Positions 29,043-37,620 of a stretch of DNA of 64,000 bases are shown here, in pieces. The notes beneath the pieces were generated by a model that ran no database searches, was not told the origin of the DNA, and saw only the letters and a program-made list of their open reading frames with translations. A program made the position numbers and the translations under genes. Position 1 is the stretch's first letter. Each line of letters begins with the position of its first letter. The stretch spans positions 2,598,020 to 2,662,019 of the forward strand of contig JAPWJW010000003.1 of the NCBI GenBank assembly GCA_028283825.1, written 5' to 3'. This DNA comes from Azospirillaceae bacterium. Lineage in GTDB: Bacteria > Pseudomonadota > Alphaproteobacteria > Azospirillales > Azospirillaceae.

Positions 29043-29701
29043 TGATCCTGACGCCCATCGAATTGGCCGACCTGCCGGCCATCCTGCTCGACCTGCGCCG
29101 GCGTATGGCCGCCGAGGTGCCGGCCGTGCCGTCGCATGTGGTCGCGGTGTTCGAGCGCATCGCCGCCACCCTGGACCTGGTGCCGCTGGGCGTCGATACC
29201 CCGCAGCACCGGGCCGATGGCATCGCGCTCGCCCACCGTTTCGGTATCGAGACCCTGGATGAGGAGCCGCAGGCGGCCTACAGCTGGGATGGCCGTTACA
29301 TCCGCACGCGCAGCGAATCCTATGTGCTGATCCATGAGATCGGCCACTGGCTGGTGGCCCCGCCGGAACGGCGCAACCTGTTGGACTTCGGCCTGGGCGC
29401 CGGGCCGGAGACGGGACGGATCGCCGAGGCCAACGCCGCCATCCGCGCCGACCAGGAAACCCAGATCGAGGAGGAGGCCCTATCCTCCCTCATCGGCATC
29501 CTGTGGGAGGTGGAGCTGGGCCAGCCCGCCATCCTGGCCTTCCTGGAACAGAATTGGCTGGAAGGCTGGGACCGTTCCGCCTGCATCGAGAACCTGGCCG
29601 CCAATCTGGACCTGCTGCGCCAGCGGGGATTGATTGATGCGAATTACCGGCCCATTTCGCCGGAACATTTCCAAGTAAAGCCGCTGGCCGCAAGCTTGTA
29701 A
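29042..29701 (+). CDS. HExxH-motif protein resembling EF-P hydroxylase EpmC
   Basis: A 219-residue protein with IHEIGHWLVAPPERRNLLDF at about residues 96-115. This matches the EpmC/YfcM pattern HExxHWxxAxxxRRxLxDFG, which in E. coli is HEISHWCIAGKARRELVDFG, and the downstream acidic segment ETQIEEEALSSLIG parallels the FEDVEVKPQAFDW segment. EpmC hydroxylates beta-lysyl-EF-P and has a divalent metal site. Overall length is close (E. coli about 180). The N-terminal 80 residues differ. No EF-P, EpmA or EpmB gene lies nearby, so function is uncertain; a zincin peptidase is the alternative. Confidence 0.6.
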   Translation: MILTPIELADLPAILLDLRRRMAAEVPAVPSHVVAVFERIAATLDLVPLGVDTPQHRADGIALAHRFGIETLDEEPQAAYSWDGRYIRTRSESYVLIHEIGHWLVAPPERRNLLDFGLGAGPETGRIAEANAAIRADQETQIEEEALSSLIGILWEVELGQPAILAFLEQNWLEGWDRSACIENLAANLDLLRQRGLIDANYRPISPEHFQVKPLAASL

Positions 29702-29837
29702 TATTGCCGCATTGCGGCAAAAGCCATAGGTCTTTCCGTCCGGCGCAACACCCAAAGACTGCTATACCGACGGGTAATTGTCAGTCCCGGTGCCATCGGT
29801 CACTGTTTTGTTCAAGAAACAGACCGAGGTTGCCCTT

Positions 29838-31232
29838 ATGACGACCGCCCCCGTTGACGTCGCCGCTGACGCCGGCCCGGCCATCCTGTCCCTGATCGGC
29901 AACACGCCGCTGGTCCGGGTCACCCGTATCGACACCGGCCCGTGTGAGCTGTACCTGAAGCTGGAAAACCAGAACCCCGGCGGCTCCATCAAGGACCGCA
30001 TCGGCCTGGCGATGGTGGAGGGGGCGGAGAAATCCGGTCGCCTGAAGCCCGGCGGCACGGTGGTGGAGGCGACGGCCGGCAACACCGGACTGGGCCTGGC
30101 GCTGGTGTGCGCCGCCAAGGGCTATCGCCTGGTGCTGGTCATCCCCGACAAGATGGCGGCGGAGAAGATCAACCATTTGCGCGCATTGGGCGCCGACATC
30201 CACGTGACGCGCAGCGACGTGGGCAAGGGCCATCCCGACTATTACCAGGATGTCGCCGAGCGGCTGGCCGCCGAAATCCCCGGTGCCGTCTACATGAACC
30301 AGTTCGCCAACCCCGACAACCCGGCGGCGCACGAGCGCTGGACCGGCCCGGAACTGCTGCGCCAGATGGACGGGCGGGTGGACGCGGTGGTGGTGGGCGT
30401 GGGCTCCGGCGGGACCCTGACCGGCCTGGGCCGCTATTTCCGCCAGGCCAGCCCGCGCACGCGTCTGGTGCTGGCCGACCCCCAGGGCTCCATCCTGCGC
30501 GACCTGGTAAAGACCGGCCGGCATGATGAGCCCGGCAGCTGGGTGGTGGAGGGGATAGGGGAGGATTTCGTGCCCCCCAACTGCGACCTGCAATATGTGG
30601 CCGACGCCTACACCATCCCCGATGCCGAGAGCCTGAACGCGGCCCGTGAGCTGCTGCGGCGCGAGGGGATTTTGGGCGGGTCGTCCAGCGGCACCCTGCT
30701 GGCGGCGGCGCTGCGCTATTGCCGGGCGCAGACGGAACCGCGCCGGGTGGTGACGCTGGTCTGCGACACCGGCAACAAGTACCTGTCCAAGATGTTCAAT
30801 GACGGCTGGATGGCCGACCAGGGTTTCCTGCCGCGTGAGCGCACCGGCGACCTGCGCGACCTGATCACCCGCAGCGTGGACAAGGGCCAGGTGGTGACGG
30901 TGGCGCCGGACGACACCCTGCTGACGGCGTACAAGCGCATGCGGATATCCGACGTGTCGCAACTGCCGGTGATGCAGGGCGGGCGCGTGGTCGGCCTGCT
31001 GGACGAATCCGACCTGCTGCTGCATGTGGAGGCCGACCCCGTGCGCTTTCGCGGCCCCGTGAAGGGGGCGATGACCGCGCGCCTGGAAACCGTGCCGGTG
31101 ACGGCCCCCATCGGGGTGCTGGACGGCATCTTCAGCCGCAACATGGTGGCCCTGGTCACGGAGGGTGACGCCTTCTTAGGATTGCTGACCCGCGTCGACC
31201 TGCTGAACCATCTGCGCCGGCAATTGGGCTGA
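29838..31232 (+). CDS. Cystathionine beta-synthase
   Basis: A 464-residue PLP enzyme of the beta-family. The Lys that binds PLP is K52 in NPGGSIKDRIGLA; the phosphate loop is VGSGGTLTGLG and the carboxylate loop is EATAGNTGLGLA. Residues ~340-464 hold two CBS domains (VVTVAPDDTLLTAYKRM, METVPVTAPIGVLD-like), which cysteine synthases lack. That points to cystathionine beta-synthase (serine + homocysteine to cystathionine). The start MTTAPVDVAADAG at 29838 follows GAGGTTGCC. Cystathionine gamma-lyase follows 45 bp later. Confidence 0.88.
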   Translation: MTTAPVDVAADAGPAILSLIGNTPLVRVTRIDTGPCELYLKLENQNPGGSIKDRIGLAMVEGAEKSGRLKPGGTVVEATAGNTGLGLALVCAAKGYRLVLVIPDKMAAEKINHLRALGADIHVTRSDVGKGHPDYYQDVAERLAAEIPGAVYMNQFANPDNPAAHERWTGPELLRQMDGRVDAVVVGVGSGGTLTGLGRYFRQASPRTRLVLADPQGSILRDLVKTGRHDEPGSWVVEGIGEDFVPPNCDLQYVADAYTIPDAESLNAARELLRREGILGGSSSGTLLAAALRYCRAQTEPRRVVTLVCDTGNKYLSKMFNDGWMADQGFLPRERTGDLRDLITRSVDKGQVVTVAPDDTLLTAYKRMRISDVSQLPVMQGGRVVGLLDESDLLLHVEADPVRFRGPVKGAMTARLETVPVTAPIGVLDGIFSRNMVALVTEGDAFLGLLTRVDLLNHLRRQLG

Positions 31233-31277
31233 AGCCTCCCGCCCGCCCGCCTTTCCCCGAATTAAGGATCCCAAGCC

Positions 31278-32453
31278 TTGGCCGATTCCCATCGCCCCCG
31301 CCCCAACCAGCCGGCCTTCGCCACCCGCGCCATCCATGCGGGGCAGGAGCCTGACCCCGCCACCGGCGCCATCACCGTGCCCATCTACGCGACATCCACC
31401 TACGTGCAGGAAAGCCCGGGCGTCCATAAGGGGTACGAGTATAGCCGCAGCCAGAACCCCACCCGCATGGCGTATGAGCGCTGCGTGGCGGACCTGGAAA
31501 GCGGCGTGCGGGGCTATGCCTTCGCCTCCGGCCTGGCGGCGGAGGCCACGGTGCTGGAACTGCTGGACGCCGGCAGCCATGTCATCGCCATGGACGACCT
31601 GTACGGCGGCAGCTATCGCCTGTTCGAGCGGGTGCGCAAACGCACCATGGGCCTGAACGCCAGTTTCGTCGATATGACCGACCCGGCGAAGCTGGAGGCG
31701 GCCTTGCGGCCCGAGACGCGCATGCTGTGGGTGGAGACGCCGACCAACCCGCTGCTGAAGCTGGTGGATCTGGAAGCGGTGGCCGCCTTCGCCCGCCGCT
31801 ACAACCTGATCGCCGTCTGCGACAACACCTTCGCCACCCCCTATGCCCAGCGGCCGCTGGAACTGGGCTTCGACGTCGTCGTTCATTCCGCCACCAAGTA
31901 TCTGGGCGGGCATTGCGACATGGTGGGCGGCGTGGCCGTGGTGCGCGACGCGGGTGAGGTGGCGGACCGCCTGGGTTTCCTGCAGAACGCCGTCGGGGCC
32001 ATCGCCGGGCCGTTCGACGCCTTCCTGGCGCTGCGCGGGGTGAAGACGCTGGCCCTGCGCATGGAACGCCACTGTTCCAACGCGCTGGCCATCGCCGAAT
32101 GGCTGGAGCGCCACCCGGCGGTGGCGTCGGTGCGCTACCCGGGCCTGGCCAGCCATCCGCAGCACGACCTGGCGCGGCGCCAGATGCGGGGCTATGGCGG
32201 CATGCTGTCGGTCAGCCTGAAGGGCGGCCTGACTGCCGCCAAGCGCCTGCTGGAACGGACGGAATTGTTCTCCCTGGCGGAAAGCCTGGGCGGGGTGGAA
32301 AGCCTGATCGAGCATCCGGCCATCATGACCCACGCCAGCATCCCGGCGGAAATCCGCGCCGCCAGCGGCATCGACGACGGTCTGGTGCGCCTGTCGGTGG
32401 GGGTGGAGGATGTGGACGATCTGATCGCCGACCTGGCCGGGGCACTGGGGTGA
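31278..32453 (+). CDS. Cystathionine gamma-lyase / trans-sulfuration PLP enzyme
   Basis: A 391-residue Cys/Met-metabolism PLP enzyme. PLP Lys is K207 in HSATKYLGGHCD; tyrosine/arginine contact YEYSRSQNPTR and SGLAAEATVLELL are typical. The start codon is TTG at 31278 behind AAGGATCCC. Distinguishing gamma-lyase from gamma-synthase by sequence alone is unreliable; the preceding cystathionine beta-synthase argues for the lyase (cystathionine to cysteine), making a two-gene reverse transsulfuration operon. Confidence 0.88.
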   Translation: MADSHRPRPNQPAFATRAIHAGQEPDPATGAITVPIYATSTYVQESPGVHKGYEYSRSQNPTRMAYERCVADLESGVRGYAFASGLAAEATVLELLDAGSHVIAMDDLYGGSYRLFERVRKRTMGLNASFVDMTDPAKLEAALRPETRMLWVETPTNPLLKLVDLEAVAAFARRYNLIAVCDNTFATPYAQRPLELGFDVVVHSATKYLGGHCDMVGGVAVVRDAGEVADRLGFLQNAVGAIAGPFDAFLALRGVKTLALRMERHCSNALAIAEWLERHPAVASVRYPGLASHPQHDLARRQMRGYGGMLSVSLKGGLTAAKRLLERTELFSLAESLGGVESLIEHPAIMTHASIPAEIRAASGIDDGLVRLSVGVEDVDDLIADLAGALG

Positions 32454-32462
32454 GGGGGCGCA

Positions 32463-32690
32463 ATGACGTGTCTACTTGATCAGGCCATCAACGCGGTTCG
32501 CGTTCTGCCCGACGCCGAGCAGGACGAGTTGGCTCAAATCATCCTGCAACTCGCTGGAGTGGATCGGCTACCCATCGATCTGGTGATTGACGAGGTCGCT
32601 GTCCTGGAAGTTTCTCATGCCCAGGCGGAACGGGGCGAGTTCGCCACGGATGAGGAAATCGGGGCCATCTGGGCGAGGCACAATGAATGA
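32463..32690 (+). CDS. Antitoxin-like addiction-module protein (orphan)
   Basis: A 75-residue acidic protein, MTCLLDQAINAVRVLPDAEQ to TDEEIGAIWARHNE, with the layout of small antitoxins that precede RelE/ParE toxins (C-terminal EEI.A.W). The usual partner start overlaps here as AATGAATGA, but no toxin frame continues; instead the strand is antisense to parE. It lies 10 bp after the gamma-lyase gene. I infer a partial toxin-antitoxin locus that lost its toxin. Confidence 0.6.
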   Translation: MTCLLDQAINAVRVLPDAEQDELAQIILQLAGVDRLPIDLVIDEVAVLEVSHAQAERGEFATDEEIGAIWARHNE

Positions 32691-32714
32691 TCGGCGCCCA
32701 ATCGACAGTTCGGA

Positions 32715-33023
32715 TCAAAGCGCGGTGCTCAAATTCCGGCGACCATCAACGACGCGGATGACATCAACGCGTTCCACAACGCCATCATCCGTATCGGGCC
32801 AAATCTCGAAGAGGATCAGATAAGGCCCTTCGACCAGGACACGGGCGCTGGGCGCGATCTCCGGGCGGCGCGGCCCCAGCCTCGGGTGCGTTGCCAATCG
32901 ATTGATTCGGTTTGCTATGGTGTGGAGCATACGCGTCGCGGCGGTAGGGTTGTTGATGGCAATGGCCAGCCAGATGTCCTGGAGTTCCTGTTCCGCGGCA
33001 GGTGATCGGTAGATCGGGATCAT
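32715..33023 (-). CDS. parE: ParE/RelE-family toxin
   Basis: A 102-residue toxin of the ParE/RelE superfamily: SPAAEQELQDIWLAIA, ATRMLHTIANRINRLATHPR (helix pair), PYLILFEIWPDTDDGVVERVDVIRVVDGRRNL (final strands). ParE proteins poison gyrase. It overlaps the 3' end of its antitoxin by four bases (ATGA), so they are translationally coupled. Confidence 0.88.
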   Translation of the reverse strand: MIPIYRSPAAEQELQDIWLAIAINNPTAATRMLHTIANRINRLATHPRLGPRRPEIAPSARVLVEGPYLILFEIWPDTDDGVVERVDVIRVVDGRRNLSTAL

Positions 33024-33292
33024 CGTCCCGTTTTCTTCAACCGATCCCGCGCGGCGGCGATCATACGCTCAACGTCGAAAGGTTCGGTCGGACCGCTGGC
33101 CTTGCCGTCGTCCCACATCTGGCGAAGGCGTTTCAGGTCTTCCTGCCGCATCTCGCGTTTGAACTGCCAATCGCGGATGGCTTCGCGCACGATTTCGCTG
33201 GTGGTGGCGTATTCGCCGGCATCGACGGCTGCGCGCAACGATGCCACCTGCTCGCCTGTCAGGGCGACGCTTACCTTCTGGATTTCGGCCAT
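33020..33292 (-). CDS. parD: ParD-family antitoxin
   Basis: A 90-residue antitoxin. Residues 1-45 form a ribbon-helix-helix DNA-binding domain (KVSVALTGEQVASLRAAVDA, YATTSEIVREAIRDW) and the C-terminal helix (MRQEDLKRLRQMWDDG) would wrap the toxin. The start MAEIQKVSV at 33292 is the family start; the frame is open upstream. A palindrome upstream is the probable operator. Confidence 0.9.
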   Translation of the reverse strand: MAEIQKVSVALTGEQVASLRAAVDAGEYATTSEIVREAIRDWQFKREMRQEDLKRLRQMWDDGKASGPTEPFDVERMIAAARDRLKKTGR

Positions 33293-33322
33293 CGCCAACC
33301 TCTCATTCACTGAGGGGAAAAT

Positions 33323-33342
33323 CTTACTACCAAGTGGTAAGA
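33323..33342 (-). promoter_or_regulatory. Palindromic operator upstream of parDE
   Basis: TACCA-AG-TGGTA (33328-33339) inside CTTACTACCAAGTGGTAAG, with a further half-site TACCAC to the right. It lies 36-47 bp before the parD start, as expected for autoregulation by a ribbon-helix-helix antitoxin. Confidence 0.55.
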
Positions 33343-33364
33343 AATACCACGGAGAGGAATGTCC

Positions 33365-34495
33365 TCACCCCCGCTTCGGCCGCACCCACAGCATCAGGCC
33401 GGTGACCAGAACGGCGATGGTGGCGAGGTCGAAGGCGGCCCACAGCAGCTTCAGGGGCATGCCGCCGTAATCGCCGAAGTGCAGGGGGCGGGAGACTTCA
33501 AGCGCGCGCAGATACCAGGGCAGGGCGCGCACCTCCGCCACCGCGCCCGTGGCGGCGTCCACCAGCACCGGGGTTTCCAGCCGCGCGGTCAGGGGGCTGT
33601 CGCCCCGCATCCAGACGATGTAGTGGTGCGGGCTGCCGAAGCGGGAATAGGGGTAGGCCACACTTTCCGGCTGGGCGTCGGGCAGGGCGTGTTGGGCGGC
33701 GGCCACGGCGGCGCCGACGCTGACCACCTGATCCGGGATGGGCTTGCCGTGCCAGGGCATGATCATGGCGGTCAGCTGGTCGATCTGCCACAGGCGGAAC
33801 AGCGGCTGGGCCAGGGTGTTGGCGACACCGCTGACGCCCACCACCAGGGTCCACACCAGCACGACGATGCCCAGCAGGTTGTGCAGGTCCAGCCGCCAGG
33901 TGCGGCGGGCACCGTCGGTGCGTACCGTGCCGAAGGCCATGCGGCGCATGAAGGGCGCGTACAGCACCACGCCCGAGACGATGGCCGCCGTGAACAGCAC
34001 CCCCATGGCGCACAGCAGGAGGGAGCCGGGCAGGCCGGCGAACAGCTGGGCGTGCAGGTTGTGGATGATGTCGGTGGTGCGTCGGCCGATGGGCGGCTCC
34101 GCCACGACCTTGCCGTCGCGCAGGTCGATGACCGTCATGTGGAATTCCCCGGGCAGGGCCTGGGCCCGGGGTGCGCTCCACAGATACAGGGTATGGTCCT
34201 GGCCGGCGGGCCAGGTCAGGGACATGGGCACGGTGCCTGGGTGCAGGGCCAAGCCCTGGGCCAGGGACGCATCCAGGCCCAGATCACGGTCGGCCGGCGT
34301 GAAGGCTGGCCGGGCCAGGGGCGACAGCAGGTCGTCCAGTTCCGCCGAGAAGATCAGCGGCAGGCCGCTGAGGCACAGCAGCAGCAGGAACAGGGTGCAC
34401 ACCAGGCTGGACCATTTGTGCACCCAGCGCCAACGGCGCAGTGCCGCCGCCGTCATGGCCCGGCTTGCGCCGTCGTCCACCGCTGCCGCTGTCAT
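33365..34495 (-). CDS. PepSY-associated transmembrane protein
   Basis: A 376-residue inner-membrane protein with about four membrane helices (residues 30-50, 158-180, 205-230, 345-368) and periplasmic PepSY-like regions between. Motifs WRWVHKWSSLVCTLFLLLL, DLHNLLGIVVLVWTLVVGVS and SRPLHFGDYGG match the PepSY_TM family; conserved His in RWVHKW, DIIHNLHA and LDLHNLL may bind heme or take part in ferric-siderophore reduction. It is 10 bp downstream of a TonB siderophore receptor, the usual pairing. Confidence 0.87.
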   Translation of the reverse strand: MTAAAVDDGASRAMTAAALRRWRWVHKWSSLVCTLFLLLLCLSGLPLIFSAELDDLLSPLARPAFTPADRDLGLDASLAQGLALHPGTVPMSLTWPAGQDHTLYLWSAPRAQALPGEFHMTVIDLRDGKVVAEPPIGRRTTDIIHNLHAQLFAGLPGSLLLCAMGVLFTAAIVSGVVLYAPFMRRMAFGTVRTDGARRTWRLDLHNLLGIVVLVWTLVVGVSGVANTLAQPLFRLWQIDQLTAMIMPWHGKPIPDQVVSVGAAVAAAQHALPDAQPESVAYPYSRFGSPHHYIVWMRGDSPLTARLETPVLVDAATGAVAEVRALPWYLRALEVSRPLHFGDYGGMPLKLLWAAFDLATIAVLVTGLMLWVRPKRG

Positions 34496-34505
34496 CTTCA
34501 GCCCC

Positions 34506-36623
34506 TTACCAGGCGTAGCGCAGGTCGGCGATCACCGTCCGGCGGATGCCGTAATAACAGCCCAGGTTACCGCAGCTGGCGACATAGGTGCGGTCGAACA
34601 GGTTGCTGGCGTTCACCTGCGCCGACCAGCCGTGCAGGCCGGACGACAGGTGGGCGAAGTCATACCCCACCACCGCGTCGAACAGGGTGACGCTGTTGAT
34701 CTCATAGCTGTTGGCGTAGTCGCCGAAGGACGGGCCGATGTAGCGCACGCCGCCGCCCACGGTCAGGCCGCCCAGCACGCCTTCGGGCACGGCGTAATCC
34801 GCCCACAGGGTCGCCGTGTGCTTGGCGGTGCCTGGCGGGGTCTTGCCCTGGTAGGTGCCGGTGTACTGGGTGATTTCCAGGTCCAGATAGGCGTAGGAGG
34901 CCATCAGGTCCAGGCCGTCGATGGGCGTCAGGTGGCCGTCCAGTTCCACGCCCTTGGACTCGTACTCGCCGGCCTGGCTGCTGAAGCCGACATGCACCGG
35001 GTCGGTGGTGGTGACGTTGCTCTGCGTTAGCTTGTAGACCGAGGCGGTGACGAAACCGGGGAAGTTCAGCGGCTGGTACTTCACGCCCGCCTCGTACTGC
35101 TCCCCTTCCGTGGGCTTGAACTGCGTCCCGCTGAAGGTGGTGCCGGTGGAGGGCTGGAAGGAGGTGGAGTAGTTGAAGTAGGGCGCGATGCCGTTGTCGA
35201 ACAGATAGACGATGCCGGCGCGGCCGGTGAAGACGCGGTCGAACAGGGTGCTGGTCTGGTTGTTCAGCCGGTTCAGCGCGTCGCTGTCGTACCAGTCCTC
35301 GCGCCCGCCCAGCACGATGTTCAGCCCGCCGTAGGACACCTGGTCCTGGACGTAGGCGCCGGTCTGGTGCTGGTGCTGCAGGCCGTTCTGGATGACGGCC
35401 GGGGTGGGCACGGCCTTGCCGTAGACCGGGTTGGTCCAGTCCAGCGTGGCGGCGGCGCCATAGCTGTAGGCGGCGATGTGGTCCCAGCTGGAATCCTGGT
35501 AGTCGACGCCGAACAGCAGGGTGTGTTTCAGCGCGCCCGTCATGAAGTCACCCTGCATCTGGGTATCGACGGCGAAGGTGTTCAGCTTTTCCTCGGTGGC
35601 GTAGGGCGAGCGCACCATGGTCTTGTCGTCGGCCTGCAAGGCCTCGAACGTCACGGCGCGATAGTCCATCCAGTCGTGCATGTAGCGCAGGTTCTGGCGC
35701 ACCGTCCATTCGTCGCTGAAACGATGGGTGAAGGCATAACCGGCGGAGGTCTGCGTCCGCTGCATGCGGTCATAGTCCGGTTCCCCGCCATAGAACGAGG
35801 TCGGGATCTTGCCATAGGGGTTGGACAGGGACACGCCCGCCGCCGGGATCTGGTTGTAGAAGCCGGCGTTCGGCTCATCCTGGTAATTGCCCAGGAAGGT
35901 CAGGGTGGTGTCGGCGTCCGGCTGCCAGGTCAGCGCCGGGGCGATGAACCACTTCTTGTATTCGGTGTGGTCCACCTGGGTGTCGGTGTCGCGCACCAGG
36001 CCGGTCAGGCGGTAGGACAGGGTGCCGTCGCTGGTCAGCGGGCCGGTGATGTCGCCCGCCCCCTGGATGCGGCCGAAGTTGCCGGTCTGCAGCATCACCT
36101 CGCCGCTCTCGGTGGTCGAGGGGCGGCGGCTGGTCAGCGCCACCAGGCCGCCGGGTGAGGACTGGCCGTACAGCACCGAGGCCGGACCCTTCAGCACGTC
36201 GATGCGGTCCAGGGCGTAGGGGTCGAACTGGGGTGCTGTCCAGGTGCCGGCTTGCAGGCGCAGGCCATCCAGGTACTCGTTGGCGTTGAAGCCGCGGATG
36301 ATGAACTGGTTGGTCTCGATGCGGTTGTCGGCGCCGCCCTTCTCGGTCTGCACGCCGGGCATGTAGCGCAGGGCCTGGGTGACCGTCTGCACGTTCTGAA
36401 GCTGAATCTGGTCACGCTCGATGACCGAGATGGCCTGCGGCGTCACCAGCAGCGGCGTGTCCGTCTTGTTCGCCGTCATGTCGATGATGCGCTGGCCGGT
36501 GACGACGATGGTGCCGTCGTCCGCCGACTTGTCCGTCTCCGCCGCGCCGGCGGCACCGGCCAGCGCGATCAGGCTGGCCCCGGCCAGCCATGTCCATTTT
36601 CCCAACTGCCCCATGATTCGCAT
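34506..36623 (-). CDS. TonB-dependent siderophore receptor
   Basis: A 705-residue outer-membrane receptor. Signal peptide about 1-27 (ALAGAAGA-AET), a TonB box-like IVVTGQ, plug domain with IERDQIQLQNVQTVTQAL and the signature VLKGPASVLYGQSSPGGLV, then a 22-strand barrel ending in RTVIADLRYAW with a terminal Trp. The plug features are those of the FhuA/FpvA-type ferric-siderophore class. The siderophore is not predictable. It lies upstream of the PepSY protein; an AT-rich palindrome precedes the start. Confidence 0.92.
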   Translation of the reverse strand: MRIMGQLGKWTWLAGASLIALAGAAGAAETDKSADDGTIVVTGQRIIDMTANKTDTPLLVTPQAISVIERDQIQLQNVQTVTQALRYMPGVQTEKGGADNRIETNQFIIRGFNANEYLDGLRLQAGTWTAPQFDPYALDRIDVLKGPASVLYGQSSPGGLVALTSRRPSTTESGEVMLQTGNFGRIQGAGDITGPLTSDGTLSYRLTGLVRDTDTQVDHTEYKKWFIAPALTWQPDADTTLTFLGNYQDEPNAGFYNQIPAAGVSLSNPYGKIPTSFYGGEPDYDRMQRTQTSAGYAFTHRFSDEWTVRQNLRYMHDWMDYRAVTFEALQADDKTMVRSPYATEEKLNTFAVDTQMQGDFMTGALKHTLLFGVDYQDSSWDHIAAYSYGAAATLDWTNPVYGKAVPTPAVIQNGLQHQHQTGAYVQDQVSYGGLNIVLGGREDWYDSDALNRLNNQTSTLFDRVFTGRAGIVYLFDNGIAPYFNYSTSFQPSTGTTFSGTQFKPTEGEQYEAGVKYQPLNFPGFVTASVYKLTQSNVTTTDPVHVGFSSQAGEYESKGVELDGHLTPIDGLDLMASYAYLDLEITQYTGTYQGKTPPGTAKHTATLWADYAVPEGVLGGLTVGGGVRYIGPSFGDYANSYEINSVTLFDAVVGYDFAHLSSGLHGWSAQVNASNLFDRTYVASCGNLGCYYGIRRTVIADLRYAW

Positions 36624-36656
36624 CCCTTCGCACCGCTTCTAACGCGGATGTTAATT

Positions 36657-36667
36657 CTGATAATCAG
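36657..36667 (-). promoter_or_regulatory. Fur-like palindrome upstream of the siderophore receptor
   Basis: CTGATAATCAG, an 11-bp palindrome in the AT-rich stretch 34 bp upstream of the receptor start. The GATAAT half matches one unit of a Fur box. Alphaproteobacteria may instead use RirA or Irr. Confidence 0.4.
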
Positions 36668-36785
36668 TCGCATATCAGGGGCGAAAGGATGGGGCAAGCC
36701 GGGCCGGCGCCAGCGCAATCATGGCGCGAGGCATGGCAGGCATCACACGCGGTTTGCTATTTATGATTGGGAGTGGGCCCGGAGC

Positions 36786-37472
36786 CTATTCCGCCGCCAC
36801 GCGCCGCTGGCTGGCGGAATTGTGGGCGTAGGTGTCCCAGGTCGGCTCATAACCCTCATCCGCCTGGTTGCCCCAGACGGTCCAGTTGCGCCGGGCGCCG
36901 CGGGCGAACATCTCAAGATACGGGCCGGGGCTGCACGCCTCGATCAGCTCATACTGCTCATCGGGTTTGCGCGAATGCTCCCTCTTGCGGGTGCCCAGAT
37001 AGTTCACCTGGGTGCGGCCGGGGTCCAGGGTGCGGGCGTTCTTGCCGCGTACGCCGAACAGGATCAGTTCGGTGACATTGCGGAAGTAAAAGCCGACGCC
37101 GCGCCCGTCGGACCCGCCGTCCTTGCGCAGCTTGTGCCATACCAGGTTGGTCTTGTACTGGAAGCCCCAGGCCTGCAGCACCTGCAAGCCCTCGGGCAGC
37201 AGGGCGTTGGGCACCCACAGGTACAGGTGCGCCGTGTCGGCCAGCGTCTGTTCCACCGGCAGGGCGCAAATCTCCTCCACCGACATGGTGCCATAGCGCG
37301 ACAGGCGATGATGCTCCGGCGCCATCTTGCCCGTGCGGTTGACGAATCGCCACGGCGGGTCGGCCAGCACGGTGGCGAAACGCTTCTTGCCGGCCACGGC
37401 CAGCAGGTCGGCCGCCGGATCCTGCGCAGGATCCAGGGCGGGGGCGGTGCTGTCGGCGGCGGGGGAAGTCAT
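36786..37472 (-). CDS. MT-A70-family adenine methyltransferase
   Basis: A 228-residue SAM-dependent methyltransferase. The catalytic motif DPPWRF (about residues 38-43) and LYLWVPNALLPEGLQVLQAW, YKTNLVWHKL and NVTELILFGVRG are diagnostic for MT-A70 (m6A) enzymes. The alphaproteobacterial cell-cycle enzyme CcrM has DPPY and a different order, so this is not CcrM. There is no restriction gene nearby, so it is an orphan. DNA target is unknown. Confidence 0.88.
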   Translation of the reverse strand: MTSPAADSTAPALDPAQDPAADLLAVAGKKRFATVLADPPWRFVNRTGKMAPEHHRLSRYGTMSVEEICALPVEQTLADTAHLYLWVPNALLPEGLQVLQAWGFQYKTNLVWHKLRKDGGSDGRGVGFYFRNVTELILFGVRGKNARTLDPGRTQVNYLGTRKREHSRKPDEQYELIEACSPGPYLEMFARGARRNWTVWGNQADEGYEPTWDTYAHNSASQRRVAAE

Positions 37473-37620
37473 GTCGGCTGGTCAGTCCGTCGGTCGCGGG
37501 CCGGCCGGAAGGCGGCGGGCGGAAGTGAACAAATATAGAACGCCCCTGGGGTGGATCACAAGATGCCCCGGAACGCCGGTCTCAGTTTTATGGGGCCGGC
37601 GCGTCCCTGGCGGCAAGCGC

